Assembly (NCBI RefSeq): GCF_002775205.1
Contig: NC_036457.1
Coordinates: forward strand, 801,001-865,000
DNA from: Xiphophorus maculatus
Lineage: Eukaryota > Chordata > Actinopteri > Cyprinodontiformes > Poeciliidae
DNA length: 64,000 nt
Reading direction: 5' to 3'
The notes beneath the pieces were generated by a model. The model made no database searches. It worked only from the letters and a program-made list of their open reading frames with translations, and was not told the DNA's origin. The translations under genes were made by a program, and so were the position numbers. Shown piece after piece: positions 32,882 through 47,800 of this stretch (its first letter is position 1; each line of letters opens with the position of its first letter).

Positions 32882-35800
32882 ATGGTGATGGCGGAAGGAG
32901 GGAGAGCTGCTCCTAGAACTGAGGGGAGGCAGATATTAGTGGAGCTCGGTGAGAATAATTATCTGTATTATTTCTATTTCTCCCTTGAAGGATGTTATGA
33001 AATAATTTTTGCCAGATGAATTAAAGGTTTTTGTTTCTGACTTTTCCGCAGGGGAACAGAACTTTGATTCCATTTGTCTCTCTACATATCGGACCGCCTG
33101 CAAGCTCAGATTTATTCAGAAAAGATGCAACTGTGAGCATCATCATGGCTGACAAGCTCTCAGTTATATTTTAAGACTTCCTTACAATCTAACACGTTTT
33201 AGAAGAGGAGAGGAAGCTAGCTGATGTTGTGTCTTCCTCCTTCCAGTGCATCTGATCGACATTTACAACGTGATCGAGGCGGTGCGGGACGCTGGGCTCA
33301 ACGCCGTAGAGCTCAACGCCGGGATCTCCGTTACCAGACTGGAGAACCTGGTTTCCTCCCTGTTCAACCAGCTCAGCAAACGCCTTCCCACCACACACAT
33401 CATCAACCCGCAGGAGAGCACCATCCTCCTCGTCGAATTCATGCTGGCCGCCGTTGACTGGTAACCTGTTCACATACAGCAGCGTATTACTGGTACAATA
33501 TTTACCAGTAATATGCTCAAAAATTCATATTTCCCATCAGCCACTTGAATTTCAACATTTTTTGTTCTTCTTCAAAAATGAAACACCTGGAAAATCTGTG
33601 CCACGTTAGGTTCTTGTGTCCACATGTGGGATATTTTGCTGAAATATTCATTTATCTGCTGCACTAATTTGCGAACGCTAAGTGTAAATGTGTTTTCATC
33701 GTTCCAGTGATCCAGAAAGCCGTCTGACCGTTCTCTCTGTTAAAGCGATGCTCTCTATACTTTGTGGAGGAAAACTGGTGGACAAACTGCGATGTGAGTA
33801 GAAATCATTGTTTACTTTCTGCCCAAAGGCTTCAAATAACACTTAAAAATATTTTTAATATACATTTTTGATTCTGTGTGTGACAATTTTCAGACATAAT
33901 CACCCCATAGTTTTACTAATAAACTCATTTTACAATGGTGGCGGTTTGGAGAAACCTAAATGCACAAAAGGCAAATGTCTTTGATACTTAACAGCTGCAG
34001 TTCTTTCTCTCTCTGTGTTTTTTTTTAAACATCCAAGCCTTAGAAATGCAATTATTTTTCATCTGTCTTTGAATTCTTTTAAATTGACATGATTTATTTT
34101 TTATTAATTTATTTATTTTGCTTTGAGCTATCTTTTTTTCTACTTTAAACTGACAGATGGGTTCTAATTAAGTTATTTTTTAAATAAATAAGTCTGCCAA
34201 TAATTAGACGTGGGTGTAGCAAGTGGTTAATCTGTGTTAATTCATGACTTAAAGAGGGGGTTAAATAATTCTTTCTGGTTTTGATAGTCTTCTACGTTAA
34301 TAAACAAACTAATTTATTCTTGGATTAACTCAAATCAGTTTAATCTGGAAGGCTTAAACGTGACAAAAATAATAATGCATGACTGACAGACATACAGAAG
34401 AGCATTAGGACCACTGGAAAAAAAAGAAATCAGACCTTTAATGTCAGAATTCGGACATTTATTTTAGAATTTAAATTTAATCTCAGAATTTAAACTTTAG
34501 TCTCAGAATTTTGATTTTTTTTTTATTGTGGCATTTTTTCTTAGAATTTGGAGATTAATCTCAGAATTCAGACTTTTATTCTCAGAATTAGAACTTTAAT
34601 CTCTGAATTCAAGCTTTAATCTCTGAAGTAGGACTTTAACCTCAGAATTCAGACTTTTTTCCTCTGAATTCGTACAGTAATCTATGAATTCGTACTGTAA
34701 TCTCAGAATTCAGACATTAATCTCTGAATTCTGACTTTTTTTTCTACAATGTTGCCTTTGATCTTCTGTTGTCAAACTCGTTCTCTTACTTTAATTCTTA
34801 GGAAACAGGTCATAATCAGTTTTTTCCAGTGGCCCTAGTCCTCCTCCACACAGACATCTGTAATTTTCGTAATAATATTCATCATGTTTCTGTCTGTAGA
34901 TGTGTTTTCTCAGGTTTCTGACTCCAAGGGAGTCATGGTTCTGTCCAAGTTTGACAGTTTTCTAAGAGAGGCTCTCAAGCTGCCCACTGCTCTGCATGAA
35001 GGACCGTCCTTCGGATACACACACACTGTGGCTCGCTCCTGTTTCCCACAGCAGGTACACACACTTCACTCATCTGGGTTTTGTTACTCAGAGATTAGTT
35101 GGAGTTCCTAACAAAGAAAACAGAAACATGGAACGATGTTTGGTCATAAAATGTCTCAGCAGTTTTTCTTTTTTGTTTGTAGAAACGGGTGATGCTCAAC
35201 ATGTTCCTGGACATCGTAGCTGAGCCTCCGGAGTGTCTGGTCTGGCTGCCGCTGATGCACCGCATGGCCAACGTGGAGCACGGTACACACACACACCCCT
35301 ACACACACTTACTCAAAATCCAAGGATTAAATTGCAGGAATATTCATAGGATAGATTTTTACAAAAACACTCAAATAACCATATTGGCCCAACTATGGAG
35401 AGCTGCTTCATTCAAGGTTAAATTGATAATTACTACATCAAATAAATAATTGTGCCACTAAAATAAAAACTAGATATTGAAAACATATTTTTTTAACGGG
35501 GAGCTGACTTTGTCAATCATTTTAAAATTTTTATATATCTTCATTTCAAAATTTATTCATTTCAGGATTTATTTGTCTTTATTTATAACTTCATGTATTT
35601 GAACTTAAATAAATGTCATAAAAAGAGCCGGAAATTATCAGCAGAGTAACCTACAATGTATTGATGTTAAGTTGAGCAGAAATGACTGAGCTTTTCTCAT
35701 TTTAATGTTGGAAGTATTTATTTTTTATGCAGATCCTTTGTTACAAATGATCAGGTGTATATGTTATTGTATTTTAGGCAATAAAACACTTATTTTCTTA

Positions 35801-38800
35801 TCTCAAATAGGAATTTAATTGTTTATTTGCATTTCTTAATGTATTTTTAATATTGTATACAAAAGAGTTAAGTGGAACCCCTGAATGTGCCAATTGTTTT
35901 GTTCAATTAATCTTCAAATTAATCACTAAATTAATTGATAATAGCCCAATTTTTTGTGTGTGTGACTAAATAGGAAAAAATGTCAACTTAGCAGTTTATT
36001 GAATTTAAGGCATTTTGAACAAAGCCTTTTTATTGCTTAATTGTTTTTTTTTATCTGAAATATTGTGCATATCAATCTTTAGAAAAAATATACAGAATTT
36101 CATTAATTATTTTAGTTTTTTATCATATTTATTTTGGTTTTGTTTGCTTTACTGCTAAAAATAAGTGTTTGTTTTGTTTGTTTTTCAGTCTATCATCCGG
36201 TTTCCTGCTCCTATTGCCGTAGCAACGGGATCACTGGCTTCCGTTACCGCTGCCTCCGTTGCCGCGGTTACCAGCTGTGCCAGAACTGCTTCTGGCGTGG
36301 AAATACCAGCGGCTCTCACCAGCACCAGATGAAGGAGTACTCCTCCTGGGTGAGTCCTGCTGCGATTTCTTACGTGTGACACCAGGGGGCGCTCTCTGGA
36401 GAAAAACAACGCAGATTATTTAATTTCACTTCTTAAAAAAAGGCCGATTCAACTTTGAAATATTAAATGGTTGAAAGCAGGTCATCACCGGATGTGTTTA
36501 TTTCCACTTTTGTTGTTTTTTCCAGTTTATCCTGGAGATCCACCAGATTGGAGAGTAAAATAATTTCAGCAGAGAAATAATGAATTTAAAGACGCAGAAA
36601 TGGGAGTTAAATTATTCATAACAAAGTCCTGTCACATCGCATTAATGCCTCGGTTTCAGGGATAAACGTCTCACCAGAGCAGCTTCCTGCCTGCAAACAC
36701 TTTCTGCTAGTTATCCTCAGCAGATTTATGTTTATTTTATTATTTTTACCTCCTCCGTGTTTTTATTCTTCTTCTGTTTGATGTTCATGAAATAATTTCT
36801 TGCCTTTCAAATTCAGAAAAGTCGTATTAGAAGTTTTAGTAATCTAGAATTGAATGGAATCTAATTTAAACTATCCAGTTTGTCCATCCATCCATCCATC
36901 CATCCATCCATCCATCCATCCATCCATCCATTAGTTTATCCAAACATCCATCCGTCCATCCATCCACAGAATAAATGTGTTTTTAACATAAATTTGAAAA
37001 TACATAGACGTCTTTATTTTTGTTATAGTTCTACTAAATATGATACATCTAGAAATTTTCTAACTGATTGTGATAATCATTTTCAAAGGAAAGATGGCGG
37101 TGACATGTACCAAACAATTTTTTTTCCCGTTTTTTTTGCAGAAATCTCCTGCGAAGAAGTTTGGTCGCGCCCTGAGCCGGACGCTGGGCTGCGTGTCGTC
37201 AAGGGAACCGCCCCATCCGATTTACCCCGAGGAGCCTGAGCGGACCCTTAACCTCACCAACATCATGTACGACCTCACAGCAGCGCCACACATCTCTGTT
37301 GTAGACGCTAAACAACAAGCGTTAAAAACTGCATTTACGTTGTGTTGCACTTAAAAGTTAGGAGCAGATCATCTCTGTTTTGCAACAGTTGGACGATTGA
37401 AAAAGTGCAGCTATGGTGAACTTACTGAACACTAGCGCTGAGACAATTAATCAGGTTGGATCGTGATGGATCAATTATTGAAAAAATTGTCAACTAATTT
37501 AGTAATCAATTAATCGTTAAGTGGAGCATGCAGACTCGAGAAAAGGCCATTTGCTGAAAGAATGACATAGACAGAGCAGTTGTTAAGCTAAAACTGGAAA
37601 AAAAATGTATAGTCTGCATTTAAGGTGAAATTTAAAACAACTTTGTCGAAATGTTCTACCCAAAACTAAAGTAGCATCGTTTTAGCTTCATCTGATTCAA
37701 ATTCTGTGACAAAATGGTTCTATTAATAATTTTTTCATATCCAATTATTAATTGGTTTCTCAAGAAAAAGTCAACAGATCGCCCCTGCACTGCATTGCAC
37801 TTCAGATGCATCCTTTGCTACAAATCATCAAACATTCACTAAAGGAAAGCTATGATACTGCATTTTAGGCAATAAAATATTTACAGTATTTAAATAAAAA
37901 GTGTAAAAAAATCTGAAGAATATGCCAATTTTTTATCCACTTAGTTATCAAAATAATTGATAAAGTTATTGTTACTTGCAGCCCTTGTGAGCACATTATC
38001 CTCTCTTAAATTGCGTGCAGTTGGGCTTTTTCAAAATATTATTCATGTTATTTAAAAAAGGTGTTGAATTTCTACGAACATTTTTCATTTTAGCTACATT
38101 TGATGTTGCTACGTTTACTTTTTGCAGAAGCCAGTAAAGCAGAGGGGCGACACTAGAAAATATTGGAGGAGTTATTTTATTTAAGAACAAAATAATTTGC
38201 TTTCTGATTAATTTGTAGACTCCTGAGCAACATAAAACATATTCATATGCTAATAGGACATTTAGATAGGACTGAGAATCGCAGACCCTCCTCTCTGAGC
38301 AAAATGCTCTGGTCGCTCCGCCCTCTTGGTGGATCTTTGCTGTTTGATTGTCCAAACGGCTGCAGACTGGGTCGTTACCGACCTGCAGGCGTTATACTCA
38401 GGGAGCCATATAAGTGAGTATAATAATGATATTTGTGCAGACTTACTTTTTTTGGTTTCTGCACAGATAATTTCCAACTTTGTGTGCATTTCCTTCCCCT
38501 CTTCCTTTCAGTTTTCTCTCCCTCTGCCGATCTTTGGCCTGTCTGTGTTTGCTCAGACTATATAACGATTCGCTGTTGCATGAATGCACTCAAAACCACG
38601 TGACTTTCAGTGTGGGTATGAGAGTGTGAGAGAATGTGTGTGTTTTCTGATAGGGAGGTCTATGCTTTTAAACTGCTGATGTCGAGGCCTTTATGGTTGT
38701 GCATGTTTGTTACTCAGCCCCTCCAGACCGATTGGGAACACCAATGAGGCCATGTTGCTGTCTTCAGCGGTACCAGAGTCGTCCAAAAGGTAAAGAGTGA

Positions 38801-41800
38801 CACAAAGAGTAGAGAAATATTAACTTCACTGTTTACTTTCTGTTTGGCTGTCATGGTTAAAACAGTCGAGCTTATATAGAAAAAAATCCTTCATAATTCC
38901 TTTCATGTAGCTGCTTTTATTCAGTAACTGTTTTTTGTCTGTACCTGATAATCAATTCTTAAAATTAAATAATATTGGACATGTTTTGAAACTGATCAGT
39001 CCCTCCAGGAGTTGATCTTTTTCACTGATCAAAATCACTGATTTGTCGAGCTAATTTAGAAATTGCTGCATAGTATTTTGTAATATTTACACATATGTAT
39101 GATGGTAAGTGGGACTTTTTGTTTGATAACGGATTATTACTTGACATCAAGTAAAGCAGAGGAACCAGTGAAGTAGAAGTAAGTAATACTGCCACCAGCA
39201 GGTGGGAGTTAGCATCACATAAACACAATGTCTGACCATTTTGGTGGAAAATTTGCGGTAAACTCGCAATTTAAGCATCATCGTAAAAAGATCTGGGGAT
39301 CTGTTGATGTTCCATAAACATGGAAAAAACAATACAATATTACTTAAGTACACAACTGTTACGTTAAAGGTTTTATTTATGCATTCTTCTGGAATCTAAA
39401 GGGCCATGTAAGTTGCTATGGTGGGCCAGAAAATATTAGAAATGTTCTTTTAAATAAAGTATTTAGAAAAAGTTATATTTAACATGCCGTAATCCATCTA
39501 ATCTCTTAATTTCAATCTGTCATTCTTAGAATAAGAAGATCAAATCACCTAAAACTGTAAATGAACCAACTGGAGGGATTGTGACCGTCTGTTTCTCTTT
39601 CCACCCAGCTTGGCAGCAGCTCAGAGGATGAACGAGGAACACGCTCTGATTGCAGCGTATGTCAATCGACTGCAGAGCGGCCCCTGGTGAGAGAAGCACA
39701 AACACACCAGCGAGGGTTGGGACAGGAGTTTACCAGTAATCAATAACTGAATAAACGTTAGTTGCAGCCCTATTTATGTGCAACTTTTCAGCAACATGTA
39801 GGAGCTTGTTTTAAGTCAGTATTATTATTAATATTGATTTAAAAAGTTCTAGTTACAGCGGCAGATCATTTCACTTTTAACAAGACATTTGTCCCATCTT
39901 ATAAGTGAAATAATCTCAGTGGAACTGGTATTATTTGCTCTAGAAACTAGATAAAAATGTAAGATTTTGTTTTTGCAGTGTGCAAACGATTATTCAGTGA
40001 TATACAGCGATGGGTACATTTTTCAGAAAGAAAATTATGAGTAAAAATGAGAATAAAATAATTTATATCCAACCTCTTTTACACTTATACCTCTACTGTA
40101 TATAGCAGTCTTTCTGAAACTGCGGTCCTCGGCCGCCCCCTGGTGGTCAGCAAGGTACTGCATGTAAACGACCGTTTATTTGCCGTGACGTCAGCTCAAA
40201 GTGCGACGCCACAGCTAGCTTACCGAAGATTGTGTTTTAAAATAGTAATGGATAAATGGTTTAAAATCAGAGCACCCAGAAGAAAAGCTGAAGATACCGG
40301 TGGAAAGAAAACAACGTCAGGATTACAGAGGAAGCTAAGTTATAGCTGCTGAGAGTTTTGATGCGTCGTTCACAAACGATTCGATTCTTTTGAACCGTCT
40401 CCAGTCTCAGTTAACGAGAACTGTTCTTTGTTTTTACGCTTTGCTGGCGTATTGTGCTCTGCTCACACGTCGACAGCAGAAGATTTGTTTCTGACGAAGC
40501 AACTAAAGTTGAGTTTTATTGTGCTTGTAAAGTTACAAATGGCCCTGACATGTCATTAATGCACATAATAATTGGCCGTATACAACAATTTCTTTTTTTA
40601 TTTCCACGTGTTTAACTCAAAACTTGTTTATGGCATTGTTGTGGCCAGTCTCAATTACAAAACAGCACAACCTTTCTTAAGGTGAACAGAGGACAACAAT
40701 GAGTGAGCTAACAGACTTCAGCTCAACCACTCGCCTTCACTTGTCATGCAGGTTTTAGATGTATAATGATGCATCGATTCATTTCAGTCAGGTGTGAAAC
40801 AGCAGGAAATCACCTTAGGAACAGCTGCTATAGATGATCAAAACGGGCTAATGAAGCCTCAATATTAACGTCTTCATTTAGGCTAAATTTGGAATCGACA
40901 AATGGGCCTGAAAATATTCAAATCAGTTTTCTGGGTTAAACGGGGACAATGATTAAGTGTCAGGAATACTTCACCTACTTCCAAAGGGCAGGAAGAGGGA
41001 TACAAATTCAGAAACACGTTTATTTACCAACCAAAAAATTATTATTTTAACAATCGATTATTTGATTGATTGTTCCAACGATTAATCAGTAAAAAGGACC
41101 ATTCTGCAAATGTTTCCATTTAGCCACTTACATTTTTTTATACAATATGTGAAATACATTAACAAATGCAAAACAACATTTAATAATTCAATTCCTCTTT
41201 TAAATAAGATAATGCATAAATAATGTATTATCTGCATCTGCAGGTAAAAATAATTGTCCTAGCATCAATACAGAAGGGCTAATCTGTTGACATATTTTTC
41301 ATTAACCAGTTAATAATTGGATAGTGAAAGGTACTTAATAGGATAACATTATTTGTGCAGAATTTGAATAGAGTGACGTTAAAACTGTGACACTTGAGGA
41401 GTTCTAGGTGGAAAATATTTACAGAAAAAATGTGTACAATTTAGGCTGAACCATTTCTCTGATTGTGTTGTTCTTTCATCAGTTAGCCTTTTTTTTTACT
41501 CTCCAGTTAACAGTTAATTAATTACTAAATTAGTTGACGATTATGTCAATAATCGGTTCATTGTGATTAATCAGATTAATCGTTTGAGCCTAAGCCAAAT
41601 GTTTGTGTGTTTCAGTGGCGTCGACAGTCCAGGCAGGCAGGATGAGGAGCACAAACTTATCGCTCGCTACACGTCTCGACTGGCAGAGACAGAAAGCACA
41701 GGAGTGAGAGAGAAATAACCGAATAACTAAAGCGGATCAATATAAAGTTTTAGTTTCTTTTTTATTAATGAGGAAAGTGATGCGTGTGTGTTTCAGATGA

Positions 41801-44800
41801 TTCCGACAAGGAGCATCAACTTTGATGTGAACAAACAGAAAAGGGAGCTCATCGCTCAACTGGAGTGCAAAAACAGGTACAGACGGCAATACAGTTAAAC
41901 ATTTGTCCCATTACAACCACAAAAACATGTACATCTAGTTCTGGTGTTATGTTAAAGCATATATTGTAAAGTGGAATTAAAAGTTTAAAATTATATTACA
42001 AGTAAAAGCCTGAAATCTGGAATGCATTCAGTTACAGCCAAAATTATTCACACCTCTGTGCATGTAAATAGATTTTTATTCAACTAATAGAATAGAATAT
42101 ACTTTATTCATCCCCAGGGGGAAATTTATTAGCTGACAAGCTAATTCATAAAAATAAAAATAAAAAACAAGAAAAAACTCCCAAATATAACCATAAGAGA
42201 TCAAATTTATAAAATATACATACACCTAAGAGTGATTTAAGTAATTCAATATGACCGAATATAAATAAATAAAGTAAAATAACAAGTTTGCACATGCAAA
42301 GATGTCATGAAATGAGTGCAGAAAAAATTAGATTTAAGTTTCTCAGAGTTAAAAAGTTTGTTTCTGATGTAAAATGGATTATCACTTTGAGAAAATTTAA
42401 TTTAATTTCATGTGTAGTGGGATATTTTCACTCGAAACTTTAAAAATCAGTTTTTGCAGTGCGCAGATACTCTTTCACATTTTATTGCATCCAGTCAGAA
42501 GAAACATGTTGATAAAAGTAAAGAATTACTTTCAATCTGCCAGTTTTTGAGAAAAATAAAGCAAAATTGTTTTGGTCTGAAAAGTATTATCTACCTTATC
42601 TACACTGCAAAAACACAAAATCTTACCAAATATTTTTGATCTACTTTGTAGTGTAAATGTCTTTGCACACTTGAAATTAAACAAAACTAACTTACAAGTA
42701 ACTTTTCATCAAGATCTAGGAGCTTGATTTAAGTAAATAATTCCATAATATTGATGACAATGTACAAGACATTTTTTCCATATTATAAATTATAAAAGTA
42801 AGATTTTGTGATTTGCAGTGTATCATTCCCTCAAATGGGGATTTTTAATGTCTGGTCTGAAAAGTAAGCTGCCATACTTACAGAGTGTTTTAGTTTCTTA
42901 ACATTTTAAGTGGAATCTGTAAAAGTGGAGGAAACTGTGGAGGTGTGTGTTTGTGAAGCTGCCCGGTGCTGACCAGCCTGGTTTTCTCTTTTCCCAGAGA
43001 GATCTTGGCAGAAATCAAACGTCTCCGTGCCGAGCATGACGCAGCGTGTCAGCCGAGCCCAGAGCGGTGCAGCACCAACCCGGCTCTCCTCGCCGAGCTG
43101 CGGCAGCTCCGGTAACAAAACGCACAAGCTTTAATTCATAAAACATTTGATTTTTTATTTTATCTGAACGTTTGGCTGAGATGTTTCCAAATCACCAAAT
43201 TACAATTTTAATTTTGAGAATGACTTTTTTGATCAGATTTGGCAAATTTTTTGTTTATTTTTGTAGCCCAGAGGGAGAGTAGGTTGGGGCAGATGGCAAG
43301 GGCAGATGGTGGATTTTCCTAAAAAAGCACAAACAACAAAACATGTTTCTACTTTTTGGTTAAAAAATAAATTAAGAAAGAAAAAATGCTGATTGGTGGG
43401 TATTATTTTGGTAAATAAATTATAGTTGGCATTAGATAGAGGCACTTTAGCTTTTAAAATTAGCTTTTTTTTAAATAAGTTTTTAAGTTAGTAGTTTTTG
43501 CTAAAATGTGCTGTAAAGCCGCCACTAGGAGGCGCCAAATCCAAGATTTAGTTTTTTTAAGTTGATACAAAAAATTTTAATCTTAGGATTGATACAATTG
43601 CATTATTTATATGTTATTTATAATTTTGTCCATATTACTGTACATTCTTTCACCAGGTTTTTAAAATACACTGAATACACTTTTTACTTTTCTACTTTTT
43701 GACTCAGATTAACGCTGCAGCTAATGATTATTTTAGTAATCGAATATTCTATTGATTATTCTGAAGAAAGACTGATTTTTCATTTAAACCCCTAAGCTTT
43801 TTAGGGGTTTAAATGAAAATATTGTATTTGTAATACAATATTACAAATACATTAAAATATGTAAATAAACATAAGAAACACATGTTATTGCCTAAAATGC
43901 AATAACATATCATTCTTTTAGAGAATTTGAACAGATGGAGCTAAAACTGCGACTCGAGGAGTTTTGGGTAAAACCTATATACAGACTAAGATGTTTTTTT
44001 TATCTTTAATGCAAAATGTATATATTTTTGTACAGTTGTGGCTTAATTACAGCACCAAATATGATTTTATTTTCAGCAAATGGCTTGTATACTCCAGTAA
44101 ATGATTAATCAATTGCCTAAATTTGTTGTTGAATATTTCATTAACAGATTAATCACAATTAATTGTTAAACCTGTTGTTCAGATTCTTGTTTTATTTTCT
44201 TCATTCGTTCATTTACTCTTATTACTATAGGATTAAAAGCTAAGAGTTTTAAAAATGTGATTCTGCTGCTTAATTGTGGAAAAGTCTCTGCTTTGGCCTC
44301 CTAATTTTATTTTATTTTACAGACAAATTTCATCTTCCAAAAAGTGTTTTTTTTTTTTTTTTAATTCTTGTGACTTTTCTTGGTTTGCATCCGTTAATTG
44401 ATTTCATTAGACACTAAATCCTCATGTAGTAAGAATATTAGGTTGAAAGGTGCAGCTTGTTTACTGTCTGTTTGGGTTTTTTCCGGCCCTCAGTGACTCT
44501 TTGTGCTGGGATTATTTACTCCTGTGACAGTAATGAGCTGTTGCTTTGTGTGTCCCAGACAGAGGAAAGATGAACTGGAGCAGAGGATGTCGTCTCTGCA
44601 AGAGAGCAGGAGGGAGCTGATGGTGCAGCTGGAGGGGCTGATGAAGCTGCTCAAGGTGACACACAGTCTAAATAAAGACCTCATGATGCCTCCGCCATGT
44701 TGTAGAGGACAAAGTTTCCCTACTTCCTCGTAGTTCCTCATTCCTCCTTGGTGTAACACATTCCTAGCTTCTTTTTCCTCCTTTATAATTTCACTTTTTT

Positions 44801-47800
44801 CAGCTCTTGATTGTCTGACCTTTTCTTTTTCCGTCCCTTTTTCCTCCTATCCGTTTCTGGCGGCCATTGTTGTGGCCCTGTAGGATGAGGAACAGCGACA
44901 GGCAGTAAGTTTATGACCGTTTTATGTGACAAACACTGAAGTAAAACTGGGATTCGCATCAGATAAATTCAAATAAGCTGTCTTTTTTGAGAAATACAGC
45001 TGCATCCCATCTTGGGTTGAAATGATTAATCATGATTAATCGATTATTAAAATAATCTTCAAACTAATTTTGTAATTGATTAATCATTAACTGGAGTTTA
45101 CAGACTCGAAAAAATGCAATTATCAAGCTAAAATTGTACAAAAAATACATACATATTGCATTTAAGATAAAAAAAAACCTTTGGCCTTTCTTTGTGGAAA
45201 AAGATCCATTAAACATATTTTCCTACGCAATTAGTTTTGAAAAAAATATTTAGTTACTCATCGCTTATTTGAAAAGAAAAGCTGCTGGATCTGTTGCTCA
45301 TTGCTTTTATTGAAAAAATAAAAATTAACGTCTTTAGCTTTATTGCTATTTACTTTTTTGAAAAAACAAAACTAAAGTCACTAGATTTGTGTCTATTTTA
45401 AAAAAATATAAATAACAAATGTTGCTAGAGTTGTTACTAGTTGCTTATTGGAAAAAAAAGCAGGTTTGTTGTTTTTTTAAAAAGAAATTGTTGCTAGATT
45501 TGTGTCTAGTCATTTTTTTAAAGAAAAGTTTTTAGATTTGTTGCCAGTTATTTTTTTGAGAAGAAAAAAAAAGATGCAATTATCCGGTGAAAATAGTTCA
45601 GATAGTTGGGATGTATTTTTTTCTTTCTTACCTTCTTATGGAAAGTTTCTGTTTATACCTTAAAGAGATGGAAAGCCCACGTTTGGCCTCTTAGGCTTTT
45701 GCACACACGTTTGTGAAGCATTTCTGTTCTGTAGAAAAATACATAAAACTTCAGCAAACAAGATATTAAGATACATGAAAAAAACCTGATATCATGATCA
45801 TCCTCCATGTCCCTTATGGGGCTCCATAGTTTTAAATGCAAAGTGTTGAGTGTTTTTTGGATTGTTGATGATGTTTCGCAGGCGCAGGCGGCCGGTTCTT
45901 CTCACGCCTCGCCGTCTCGACCCAGCCCGTCCGCCATCCGCCCGGTCGGCGCTCCGTCTCCTCACGCTCACATGTACCTCCCTCAAGACTCCCTCGCCGG
46001 GGTCGGAGGTGACGTACAGGAGGCCTTTGCTCAAGGTGAGACTGGACTTTTTTTATTAGAAAGTGAAATAAACTCCAAGAATTGTGATTTACAACACGGT
46101 TTTTTTCTTTTTGTAAATAATAATATTAAGGAATTACTAATTAATATTAATTAATAGGAATTATATAATAATTATGAATATCTATATCTTGCTGAAAAGT
46201 TACTTTTAAGTTAATTTTGTCTCATTTCCAGTGTGTGTATTTAGATGAATGAACATTTTGATGTTTTTAGGGCCGAGGAGGAACCTGAGGAACGACCTGC
46301 TGGTCGCCGCCGACTCCATCACCAACACCGTGTCGTCGCTGGTCAGAGAGCTGCACTCTGGTCCGTTACTCCGTTTATTCTGACTAAAACAACTGAACAT
46401 CTAGTTTAGTTTTACACACTTATGTCATAAAACCTTTTTCAGTTTCTCAAGTTTAACATCTGAACATTTTCCTCCAAACAGATGAAGGCCGAGAGGAAGA
46501 GGAGCGGTTGCTGAATGGGAAAGACAGAGGTAAGTTAATTATTTTAGTTATTTTTGTGTTTTCTTCTAAGGAAGGCTGGAAAAAATATATATACTCGTAC
46601 AGTATATATATTTTTATCTTTTTCTTAATTTTTTCCTTCTTTAGTTCTTTTTCTTTTGCTACTATTTTCTTTTCTTGTCTTCTTTTTGTCTTCTGTTTTT
46701 CTTCCTTTTCTCTTTCTCTTTTGCTTTCTTTCTTCCCTTTTTCTTGTTTCTTCTTTCTTTATTTGTTTTGTTCTTTCCTTCCTTCTTTCTTTTCATTCTT
46801 TTTCCTTTAATTTCTTGTTTTTTCTTCTTTTCATTCATTCATTCTTTTTCACCTTCCTACCTGAGTAGTTTAATTATATAGAAATTTAAGTGGTTCATTC
46901 CAGAGGTGGGGACTCGAGTCGCATGACTTGGACTCGAGTCAGACTCGAGTCGTTAAAATCACGACTTGAGACTTGACTTGAAAAAATGCTCAAAGACTCG
47001 GACTTGACTTTGACTTTTATGCCATTGACTTGGGACTTGACTCGACTTGAAGCTGTTTACTTGAAAAGACTTGATATTTTTTACTCAAAGTCTTAAAATT
47101 TAAAACACATTATTTATAAAGTGGCGTCATTAATTAATGTCACTCATTCCGTATCAATATGCGCAGACCGTCACTATGGTTTCCTCTCTCCTTATGTATG
47201 TATGTGTACGTAGCTGCAGCACAACCAATCAAATTAACAGGATTTGGACGTTTAAAAAAACGCGGCAAAGCTACAGAGCTCAGGGAACGAAATAGAAATA
47301 ACCGCTCGAATATGCTTCCGCGAGTAATTTCTTTTGGCTACGTAGGTTATGAACTTTCGACTAAAAAACGAACTGCAACTTGTAAAACATGCAAGAAGAG
47401 AATATCGGATGGAGATGCCACGACGTCCAACTTTGTCCGGCATTTGAAGCTTCACAAAGATCGGTAGGTGGCGCTTTTCTTTTGCTGTAAGATAGTTGAC
47501 TTTAGCTAACTTCGTGTTAGCATGTGTACTCCGGGTTAAATTGGTGATTATTTACCATAAATCCGGTCCTTCAAATGCCTCCACAAATAATGTGCACCGT
47601 GTTAGCTCAGGAAGCCGGTGGATAGTGAGCGGGGCTCCGGAACAGAAAGCAGATTCTGGACCTGAACACAGGGAACAGAGTCTCTCTGTCCCATCATGAT
47701 GATGAGCCGGGTCTAGTATCATCTAAGGATGGTTGGTGTATTTGAAGACATCTACGTTGGGAAATTATATTGACAATATATTGTTTTGACAGGTCAGTGC

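Noticed and set aside
36880..37239. Alternative protein start before the dtnb exon at 37142
   Set aside because: The frame starts in a CATC repeat and is not in phase with the dystrobrevin exon.
46508..46881. Phe/Ser/Leu-rich open frames resembling membrane proteins
   Set aside because: They come from the polypyrimidine CTTT tract and appear in overlapping frames.
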